A program made the position numbers and the translations under genes. Below are positions 55,681 through 64,000 of a stretch of DNA of 64,000 nucleotides, one piece after another. Numbering within the stretch: the stretch's first letter is position 1; the number at the start of each line of letters is the position of its first letter. The notes beneath the pieces were generated by a model, which was not told where the DNA came from, made no database searches, and saw only the letters and a list, made by a program, of their open reading frames with translations. The DNA lies in the NCBI GenBank assembly GCA_963575645.1, contig OY754473.1:2232001-2296000 (forward strand), given 5' to 3'. This DNA comes from Xanthostigma xanthostigma. Taxonomy: Eukaryota; Arthropoda; Insecta; Raphidioptera; Raphidiidae.

Positions 55681-56246
55681 TATATTAATAGATAGCGGAT
55701 GCCTATCCTTGAGCATTGTACGGAATGGTTCCATTTAGAAGCCATTTTGTACGTGGAAAACGCCGTAAAAAGCGCGCGAGATTCAAAAATATCAATTATT
55801 TTTTAATATGATTTTATTGAGAAAAACAACAAACTCACAGTAAACAGTGATATTTCGCTCCAAAACCTATTTTTATACGGAAACGTTTAAAAAATTACAA
55901 AATTGAGCATAAATAATGTAAAAGCTTAGAACATTTTACATTGTCAATTTGGCATCAAGGTTGGCGCAAGCATTGATGCCAATCTGACAGTGTAAAATGT
56001 TCTAAGCTTTTACATTATATTTATGCTCAATTTTGTAATTTTTGAAACGTTTCAATATAAAAATAGGTTTTGGAGCGAAATATCACTGTTTACTGTGAGT
56101 TCTGTTGTTTTTCTCAATAAAATCATATTATAAAATAATTAATGTTTTTGAATCTCGCGCGCTTTTTACGGCATTTTCCACGTACAAAATGGCTTCTAAA
56201 AGGTACAGGGGGCGCTAGTGTATCCGCAATCTATTAAATATATATA
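55681..56246. repeat. Foldback body of the outer element
   Basis: Mirror arms of about 260 bases (ATAGCGGATGCC... against ...GTATCCGCAATC) centred near 55963, where TTGGCATCAAGG faces CATTGATGCCAA. Shares ends with the outer CATAGATATATA element and is probably its original body. Confidence 0.8.
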
Positions 56247-56252
56247 TCTATG

Positions 56253-57590
56253 GTAGTAACGAGTGTGAGCGAGCAAGAGAGTAGAGACAAAGAAGACGAA
56301 TGTATGCGCGATATTGCATTGCGCATCCAAGATCAATGCCTGTGACGTATTTATTCCCAAACCATCGCACAATGTTGGCAAAGTCCATTTTCCTTATCGT
56401 CAGTTTTCTTGGTTATGACATTTAACAAGATGTGAAACTTTTTGTTTCGTAATCTTCTCAACAGATGGCCCAGACAAACGAATAATCTGCGGCTTTATTG
56501 TTTTTCGAAGTCTTTCAGTAGACACAATTTATATGATTCTAGAAAAAAATCGATCGACTTAACGAATTTTTACCGAATGTAGCGTCGGTTATTTGTCGGT
56601 TGAGTTTTTATTTTTGTACGCCGATTTCAAAAATTCGATTTGAAAGTTGTAATACGACAGAGCTTCAATATAAATAACTGGTGTGATAATTAAAAAATAA
56701 AACAATAAAATGCTAACAGTGCTCCAATAAAAATATTAATTACGATAAACTATGATTTTTAATATAGCTCTCGACTGTCTTATGTTGTACGTATGCACGG
56801 TATTCAGTTGTTTTCCTATCGTCTATCTTCGTTTGTTACTCGTACCATAAGTTGCGTTCATTTGTTTCATCTTTTGGTAGATTTCTATCAAAATGATGGA
56901 CGCGCATGCGCACAGTCTATTTTTAGACTGTCAAACACAATCCTATGAAAAAATTTAGAATATTTGTAAACGTTAAAACATAAGTTTGACATTTTTATAT
57001 GCATTATTATTTTACGTTTATTTTGTGATTATAAAGTGAGGTTAAGATAACGTGTAGTGATTTTTGTTTTATACGGTTGGTACAACTGTGCATACGTACA
57101 ACTTTTAAAACACATTTCTTTATGTAGACGATGTAACAAAAATATTATTAATTATATCTATACCTAATATTGTGATTGCATTGGCTATAATAGAATTTTA
57201 TTTATCAATATTAAAACTAAACGGTTTTTTTTTTCTTTTTTTTTCTCTCCGAACCATCATAGACTCTTAAGTACCTATATCCAATAATTTTCTCGGAAGC
57301 CGAGATTTGGAATTTCAATGCGTTTTGGAAACGTGCCAATTTAATTCATTCACCTATCTCGAACTGACTTACTCAGCATTATTTATTACAAAAATAGGGA
57401 ACTTGCATGAATATTATTTTTTCAGATACGTCATATTTTTAACGCTTTTTTGTTAATTTCACTTGTATGTATGTATTAATCGAATCTTTCAATTGAATTT
57501 TCATTTGAAATTTTGCACAGGCATCAAGAACTCATGACAATACAATAATTTATATGAATATTTACCTATAAATAGCATTTATATAGTCTT
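56253..57590. other. Unassigned
   Basis: No gene. TCAAAATGATGGACGCGCATG at 56890 has a relative at 52627, hinting at a dispersed repeat. Confidence 0.4.
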
Positions 57591-57594
57591 TTAA

Positions 57595-58279
57595 GGAGGT
57601 TGAGCCGTTTTACGAAGATAATGAAAAAAATCTGAAATAAAGTTTTTTTAATAGATTTTTTATGACAAAATTTTCTGTAAAAAATCCAAAATTATTAGGA
57701 GATTTATAAAGTCAAAAATTAAAAAAAAAACTTGTAGTCTTATGGAAAATATTATGTCAACTTAGCATGTAAACGGTACATTTTAATTTTTTGCAAATAA
57801 CCAAATAATGTCAGCAGTTTCGAAAACTAACTATGTAAAGCATCGATGTCTTACGCATATTTTAATATTTTTTCCAATTTAATTAGGAGACTTTTAATCA
57901 ATAAAAAAAAATATTAAACCTTAGCACTTTTCGATTATGGACTTTTATTCTTGACAATTTTAACTGAATTTTCAACTTTTAATGATTTAATTTTAATTTT
58001 TATTACTTCTAATTTATTTTTTTAATTATTTACTGCAAAAAATATGTAAAATACAGATATTTACATAAATTTATTTTTTCTAACCTAACTTTGTACAAAA
58101 AATTCAAAAGTTAGTCCATTAAGTAAAATACTGAAATAATTAATTAATATTAAAAAAAATGATTTATTTATGCCTTTATGACAATAATCATCGACTTATA
58201 ACCTTTTGTAAAAATTTATTATCGAAAAGTTCCCAGTTAGAATTCGACTTTTGACTTGGACTGTAACGCATCAACCTCC
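57595..58279. mobile_element. piggyBac-type MITE, copy 5
   Basis: TTAA at 57591-57594 and 58280-58283; ends GGAGGTTGAGCCGTTTTACG and GCATCAACCTCC. The only copy outside the two genes. Confidence 0.88.
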
Positions 58280-58367
58280 TTAAATGTGTTTCTCAATTCA
58301 ACACAGTAAATTACCAGACTGTTTTTACGTAATTTAAAAAAAAAATATTGTGAGCTTATAGTTAACT

Positions 58368-58502
58368 CTGTTTTTTCCCAACTTCTCTGCGAACGGTAAC
58401 AGGACCGTCGCAGTCATACGCAGTAGCTAAAACGTATTCCAAAACCGATAAAAACAGTTTCGTTTTAGTTCTGTTACAGTTCGCAGAGAGGCTGGAACAG
58501 AG
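58368..58502. repeat. Short inverted-repeat element
   Basis: CTCTGCGAACGGTAACAGGAC mirrors GTTCTGTTACAGTTCGCAGAG imperfectly; about 135 bp in all. Likely a small MITE. Confidence 0.55.
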
Positions 58503-60626
58503 ATCTTTACTTTTGACCACGAGACGCGTTCCTCGGGTAAGTTTCCAAGGAAAAATCTTATCATGCAAGTTGTCTGTTCCTCAAAATATAGTATAGTAAA
58601 TACAATATAAATATTTGTTTGCATTACGACAATAATTGAATCGTTTTCCGTCGTAATGTGGAACGATCCATCCATGAAAAAATAATAACAAAAACAATTG
58701 GAATGCTTGATAATTGATATACAATTATTTATTAGAAAACATAGGTTATATTTGAAGCTTTTAAATTTGTAATGTGAAAAATTTAATAGTTAAAAATAGC
58801 CGAAGCTAAATTTTAATAGATATAAAACCCGGGCAGCGGGTAAAGAAGGTATCAAATTTTTTCCCGGACATTTTAAAAAGCCAAGAGCTGCCTATCTCTA
58901 TAATAAGTAAGTGTCCCAAAACGAGGACCTATTCAGCGTCACGAACAAGTGGAGATAGAACTGCATTTGTTACTTGTGCGCTTGCGCAAACTATATAACT
59001 AGACTGCGCAGTGCAAAGATGACTGAATTACGCTTTACGTCGACGCATGCGCCTTAATGTTCTGTTCAGTACTGTCTCCATTTTTGTGAAAGATCAAGGT
59101 GTAGTAAATTCTTCCATTCGACATGGTTGGCTTATGTACTCGTTTGTTCGGCGCAACAACACTGACTACAAACTGGACGACGCATGCGCAATATACGTTA
59201 CTTTGAAAACTCGTTATAATGAGGTTATAATTCTAAAAATTAATTTAGACTAAATTGCGATCCTTGGATAAACGAGTTGAAATTGAAAAGTGTACGTGAC
59301 ACAAAATCGATTTACCTCGATTGTCGAGCGTCCATAATTCACACGTTAATTGCTACTTTCCTGACGTTTCGACAATGCTTTGTGTATCATCGTAATACGT
59401 ATGTGTTGTACAATCTGGTCAGTTTTAAAATAATTTTGGGATTAATTTAGTTCGATTTGGTAGGCTGTATTATTATTGAAATGAAGTTAAGGAGATCAGA
59501 GAGGAGGAGACCGAATTCCAAGCTCCAAGTTGAGAGTAAATCCGGCGGTATACCAGGCGGCGCTGCGGGAGTACTCGAACGTGCGCGGAAGACCATTCAG
59601 AGCAATCTGCGCATGTCGCGAGAGTGCGTTTCTGCGCAGAGTACCGTATTTCATATAGCGCGCAGGTTTGAGGAAACTCTCAGTGCTGTCTATTAATACC
59701 GCCATGTTTTTTCTCAAACGGTCAATGCTAAAAACATGGCCGTTTCTTTTGCTCCTCCGTAATCTCGTTAGTCTTCTGTTCAAATGGTGTACTTTATATA
59801 CATTAAGTAGGTTAACTTACGTATATCAGTTGCAGTGTAAACTGCAAACGTAGTATTGAACTATAACACTTACTTAAGTGTTCTAGTTAAATGCGCATGG
59901 GTTTGCATTTTAAATTGCAACTGATATACGTAAGTTAACCTACTTAATGTATATACAGTACAATGGGAAACACTCTGATTTCGTATCGGATTGACTGTTA
60001 TGTAATCATTCATAACCTCAAAGTAGCAAAAATTTGATTCCTTTTTTATTTGCGAGTTCCTAATATTTTATTACTTAAATATTACCAGCATCATTAAAAA
60101 TTATTAAACAGATAGTCTCACATTTAAATCATAGCGAATTAACTTTTTAAGTTAGTGATTTGAAAAAGAAATTAAAAAAACGAGAGCAAAAAATGTTAAA
60201 TATTTAGTATATAGTTAAAATATGTACATTTAAATATGACAAAGAAATACTGTTGTTATTATTCCTGTTAAAAAAATGCTACATTGTGAAAATCAGTGAA
60301 TAAAAATTATTTAAAAGTAGTCGGTTACGAAATAGAAAATAGTACTCCCTACAATCATATTTATTTATGGGCTCCGATGGGGGCTATCGTATTTTTATTC
60401 GTCAGATAGCGCTAGTGGGAAGTAAGGTACGTGTCAAATTATTAGAGATTTAACCGTTAAATGATTGAAGGGCAGATACTTGCCAGTGGTGCCATCTGGT
60501 GGTAAAAAAGATAATCTAGCTACCCTCATTGAAACAAGCCACTTTCATTTTTTTCTTCTTCAAAACCAATCCGCACGCATTTTCTATTTTATAACTGATC
60601 GATCATATTCAAATTCTCTAATTCGT
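58503..60626. other. Stretch with CpG-rich patches and a hairpin
   Basis: 58980-59190 and 59500-59680 are GC-richer and hold GCGCATGC-type motifs (CGACGCATGCGCC at 59040, GACGCATGCGCAA at 59179). No coding frame is convincing. A near-perfect 40-base inverted repeat is at 59795-59955. Confidence 0.4.
59795..59955. repeat. Hairpin with 40-bp perfect arms
   Basis: Left arm 59795-59834 (TATATACATTAAGTAGGTTA...) and right arm 59916-59955 are exact complements around an 81-base spacer. Likely a MITE, since longer than a typical pre-miRNA. Confidence 0.85.
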
Positions 60627-60632
60627 TTTATT
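60627..60632 (-). terminator. Poly(A) signal for the minus-strand gene
   Basis: TTTATT on the + strand (AATAAA on minus), about 29 bases beyond the stop codon. Confidence 0.5.
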
Positions 60633-60660
60633 TACTCATTTGTTTGCACGCTCTTTTGTT

Positions 60661-60949
60661 TCAGATGTTGCTCTGCGTCGCGACCGACGCTGTATCTTTT
60701 TTGTATTTGTTTATTTCGACAAATCGAATAGAACTGCACAGAAGAGCTATTTCGCGAACAAAGAATCCCAAACCTTTAGCTATCGGTTCACAGATGTCTC
60801 TGAAAGACGTGAATGTGTTGTAGAGTAGGATAAGCGGCGGCTGAATCATGCCGTTGAAAGTCGCCGCCAGGAGCGGTTTGAAAAAGTAATCGGCAACCAG
60901 TTGAATAACGCCTATGGTTAGCGGCCTAACTATACTGTATAACATGAAT
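60661..60949 (-). CDS. Last coding exon of an unrecognised membrane-type protein (partial)
   Basis: On the minus strand, the acceptor TTTTACTTACAG ends at 60950; then FMLYSIVRPLTIGVIQLVAD, KPLLAATFNGMIQPPLILLY and AKGLGFFVREIALLC follow, ending in TGA (60661-60663) after a hydrophilic tail (NKYKKDTASVATQSNI). The frame has three hydrophobic stretches, Pro and Gly at their edges, and GC-richer codon use than the flanks, all signs of a real exon. A poly(A) signal follows (60627-60632). I do not recognise the family. The earlier exons should be right of 60950; none is visible up to 64000, where the DNA is repeats, so they probably lie beyond the window. Confidence 0.72.
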
Positions 60950-61086
60950 CTGTAAGTAAAATATTATCTCTATTAGGGTCCGATCGATGTACCAATATTT
61001 CAATAATATTCGAAAACGATAATTGTCTATTTTGTATCGGTAGTGTTTTTTCTATTTATTGTTTATTTATTGTATTAATGGTTGGC

Positions 61087-61260
61087 AGATTATCGATACT
61101 TGCCGATGTATCGATTGTTATTATTCTATTGATTACTATTAAACGAACGGCTATTTTGCTGATAAATTAATCGTTTGCAAATATCGATTATTACCGATTT
61201 GTTAATAATTGCCGATGTATCGATTGGTGTTAGCGATATAACGAATGTCAATTTTTAACA
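61087..61260. repeat. ATCGATT-rich cluster
   Basis: TGCCGATGTATCGATTG occurs twice (61109, 61211), with further TATCGAT and CGATTA motifs between. If the minus-strand exon is real, this lies in its intron. Confidence 0.5.
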
Positions 61261-61286
61261 TTCGCGAATGCGAATATTTTATTATA

Positions 61287-62164
61287 CAGGGTGAGTCAGA
61301 CCACCCGTATCAGTCGTTTTTTTCGAAAACGGTTAGTCGTAGAGAGTTGTGTCAAAAATCTGTATTATAAAAGCCCTAATGAAGAATCGAAGGGTGATAT
61401 TTTTTCCTCCCGGAAAGGTCGGCTTCCCTGTTAGTTTGCTCCGGAATGTCCAGAACTCCGGAATGTTAAATGGCACGATAGGTCGAAAGTGGTATTGTTG
61501 AGAAGATCTTTAAAAAATAAGCAAGTTTTGTAGGACATTTTTTTTTGTTACTGCCACCCCTGTTAAGTAATATTCGTTTGAAATTATTAAATTAACATGC
61601 CAGAATAACAAACTTAATTTTAAAAGTCGGCATTTAAAATCTAGTTACCTAATTAAACTATGTCACAATAAGTTTTCAATAATTAAAATTGTTTAATTTG
61701 TCGGAAAATACTTTCAGGTACTCATTACATATCTAGAAGAGCTCTGCAGTATTTAGAAGTAAATTGAAGACAGTTTGAACATTTGTGACATTGTTTAATT
61801 AGGTAACTAGATTTTAAATGCCGACTTTTAAAATTAAGTTTGTTATTCTGGCATGTTAATTTAATAATTTCAAACGAATATTACTTAACAGGGGTGGCAG
61901 TAACAAAAAAAAATGTCCTACAAAACTTGCTTGTTATTTAAAGATCTTCTCAACAATACCACTTTCGACCTATCGTGCCATTTAACATTCCGGAGTTCTG
62001 GACATTCCGGAGCAAACTAACAGGGAAGCCGACCTTTCCGGGGGGAAAAAATATCACCATTCGATTCTTCATTAGGGCTTTTATAATACAGATTTTTGAC
62101 ACAACTCTCTACGACTAACCGTTTTCGAAAAAAACGACTGATACGGGTGGTCTGACTCACCCTG
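61287..62164. mobile_element. Very long inverted-repeat element, copy 2
   Basis: Same CAGGGTGAGTCAGACC ends as copy 1, TA on both sides (61285-61286, 62165-62166). The loop at about 61664-61788 is the reverse complement of the copy 1 loop, so the two copies are inserted in opposite orientation. Confidence 0.88.
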
Positions 62165-62171
62165 TATATAT

Positions 62172-62734
62172 AACTTAAAAAAAAAACTTCGGAGAAGTAA
62201 AAACTTCGTTCTGTGCTAAATTCAAAAACTTGAGGCGACTGAATCTCAGAATTATAACTTAAAAAAAAAAGAATTTCGAGGCAGACAAGAAATTGAAATC
62301 AAGCTCGAAATTCTGTGCCTAAGACGTCGAAAAAAAAAAATGGATTTCGAGGCAGACAAGGAATTGAAATCCAACTTCGAAATTCTGTGCTTATAAAAGC
62401 TACAAGAGCAACAGCAAAAAAAATGCAAAGACGGTGTTCGCATAACTCCTCTAGTTACCACTAAAAAAACGCCGTCTGTGCACTTTTTTTTGCTGTTGCT
62501 CTTGTAGCTTTTATAAGCACAGAATTTCGAAGTTGGATTTCAATTCCTTGTCTGCCTCGAAATCCATTTTTTTTTTTCGACGTCTTAGGCACAGAATTTC
62601 GAGCTTGATTTCAATTTCTTGTCTGCCTCGAAATTCTTTTTTTTTTAAGTTATAATTCTGAGATTCAGTCGCCTCAAGTTTTTGAATTTAGCACAGAACG
62701 AAGTTTTTACTTCTCCGAAGTTTTTTTTTTAAGA
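62172..62734. repeat. Very long inverted repeat of another family
   Basis: AACTTAAAAAAAAAACTTCG to its mirror; arms of about 255 bases around a loop at about 62430-62480. Each arm carries two related units around ATTTCGAGGCAGACAAG. It begins 7 bases after the previous element's TA. Confidence 0.88.
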
Positions 62735-63319
62735 TTTCACGTCTTTTTCCAAAGTGTGAGACATTATTTTTATTTTTTCTCCAAAAAATAAACATATGTG
62801 CATTTTTAGAATTAAGAGGCCACAGATTCCATGAAGGCCAATTTTGAAGGCATGAAAAAAAAATCAATGAACAAGGCCAACCATTAAAAATACAAAATTT
62901 TTTTCATATCATTTGTAAAATACTTATTTTGCATTAAAAAAAGAAGTTTCACTTTGAAAACTTTCCACTTTTTAATTTTTGTTGCACTTTATATGATAAA
63001 TATGTTTTTTAATAAATTAAATTATTTAAATCTAACTTCAATCATATATTTTGTTATTTTTTAATAAAAAATTTGACGAAAGTGTATTTTTCAAAAAACA
63101 AGAAAATAAAAAAATAAAAATTAAAAAAGAAATAAAAATATGTAGGTATATGAGAAAAAAATTGAGAAAATAAATTAAAAATAAAAAAAAACAATTAAAA
63201 ATGTAAAAAAAATTAAAAATTAAAAAAAAATTAAAAATTAAAAAAAAAATATATGATTATATACTTATAAATATCAAGTGGAAATAAAATGGAGTAGAAA
63301 AAAAAAAATTTCCAATGAT
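62735..63319. other. Very AT-rich stretch
   Basis: A-rich runs with TTAAAAATTAAAAA repeats at 63100-63300. No gene is seen. Confidence 0.6.
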
Positions 63320-63320
63320 G

Positions 63321-63399
63321 CTGCTGGGAATCGAACCCGAGACCCTGTTATTAGTGTTATTACTAGTCTAACGTCGTAACCACTCGTCCACGGGCAGCC
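63321..63399 (-). repeat. tRNA-like sequence
   Basis: On the minus strand, GCTGCCCGTGGACGAGTGG through GGTTCGATTCCCAGCAGC: good A- and B-box matches and a five-pair acceptor (GCTGC/GCAGC), but the anticodon arm does not fold cleanly and no anticodon can be read. A SINE head or a tRNA pseudogene. Confidence 0.5.
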
Positions 63400-64000
63400 T
63401 CGCAGTTCAAGCTGTTATTGTGGTACAGAAGTATATATGGGTGATACGAAAAATCGGTCCTATGAAAGTCACGTGGTCACAGAACTATAAAACTTGGAAA
63501 CTGGTCTCATATACACGGCGTTATATGGGAGCTAGGCAAAATCAATGTATAAGAATACGTTAGAGATACGTCGGCATTTAGCACAGAAAAGAATCTCTAA
63601 CGAGATTCTTCGATATACCTCAGCAGTTTCCGATAGTAAATTTCGAGTTGAACAAAAAACTACACTTTTTTTTTGTATCAAGTAGGATACACGAATTATT
63701 CGCTGTTACCACCAATCTCTTAACTAGGGCGGTGCTCAGATGTAAGACGCAGACCCTTGGAGGGGCCCAGAAATTCCCGGCCGGGTAAGATTAGAACATT
63801 TTTCAAAGACGCAGTTATAGAAGCTCGTACCGAGCGCATAAAAGACTAGTTGCGGCACTGGTTACCAATATCGGTGAGCACACTGTATATGTAAAATGGC
63901 GGATTCGACATTACGTTTAACCTAAATTCCGCCCCCATATCTCAAGTCCCAATAGCTACTTCATAATTATTCTTGCACGGGGTTAATATAAATATTTTTT
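63400..64000. other. Unassigned right edge
   Basis: No gene is recognised. A GGGGCCC patch at 63750-63785 recalls hAT ends but no partner end is seen. Confidence 0.4.

Larger units (their letters stand above)
54713..56252. mobile_element. Outer TIR element containing three palindromic units
   Basis: Ends CATAGATATATATATATATA and the mirror TATATATATCTATG, with GTAGTAAC on both sides (54705-54712, 56253-56260). Inside, left to right: a (TA)n run, a 66-bp perfect palindrome (54743-54808), a long inverted-repeat element (54813-55680) and a 560-bp foldback body (about 55681-56246). Confidence 0.82.

Noticed and set aside
58980-59190. NRF-1-type promoter from GCGCATGCGC motifs
   Set aside because: Similar motifs are scattered elsewhere (37.2, 52.6, 56.9 kb) without genes, so they are weak evidence.
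59457-59783. GC-richer frames on both strands
   Set aside because: Neither frame resembles a known family or has good splice sites; the base composition alone may reflect a CpG-rich patch.

Overview
This is animal nuclear DNA, almost certainly from an insect. It is AT-rich, with GT-AG introns, GC-richer exons and a very dense load of transposon fragments. Two gene models can be rebuilt exon by exon, and both proteins are clearly recognisable. Several degraded LINE 3' tails (about 1.2-1.55 kb, 13.0-13.36 kb, 18.14-18.55 kb, 40.6-41.18 kb) resemble tails I associate with moths and butterflies. Lepidoptera is therefore my best guess, but this is inference and not proof.

Layout. 1-14.0 kb holds no protein-coding gene that I can support; it is a mosaic of hAT-type elements, LINE tails, a Helitron-like element carrying a tRNA-Lys-like piece, and foldback elements. 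14.19-28.5 kb is a complete eIF4G2/NAT1/DAP5 gene on the + strand: six coding exons, all phases match, 900 codons, and apparently a non-AUG (GUG) start. 28.5-33.8 kb is the NAT1 3' UTR and intergenic DNA with three repeats. 33.8-48.64 kb is a Mob2 gene on the + strand: five coding exons, 267 residues from the in-frame ATG, with the Zn-binding Cys79/Cys84/His159/His164 set intact. 48.6-60.6 kb has no recognised gene; it contains a stack of palindromic elements at 54.7-56.25 kb and a piggyBac-type MITE at 57.6-58.3 kb. At 60.66-60.95 kb lies the last coding exon of an unrecognised membrane-type protein on the minus strand, whose remainder should lie to the right of the window. 61.29-62.73 kb holds two adjacent very long inverted repeats, followed by a tRNA-like sequence at 63.3 kb.

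Repeats. Five copies of one piggyBac-type MITE (TTAA duplications) are present, three inside NAT1 and Mob2 introns or nested there. At least eight hAT-type insertions have 8-bp target duplications visible or nearly so. Two Tigger/pogo derivatives, a Harbinger-type element, four Helitron-like ends (TC...CTAG, inserted between A and T) and several foldback families are also visible. Nesting is common and the order of insertion can often be read directly, for example a Tigger within a piggyBac MITE within a TIR element at 46.48-48.0 kb.

The two complete genes act in unrelated processes as far as is known: NAT1 in cap-independent or alternative translation initiation, Mob2 as a co-activator of NDR/Tricornered kinases. 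They share a strand but nothing suggests co-regulation. I found no CRISPR array, operon or prokaryotic system, and no clearly new multi-gene system. The most notable signals are the GUG start of NAT1, the Asn-rich NAT1 exon, intronic inverted repeats that should form long dsRNA, and the palindromic element families.
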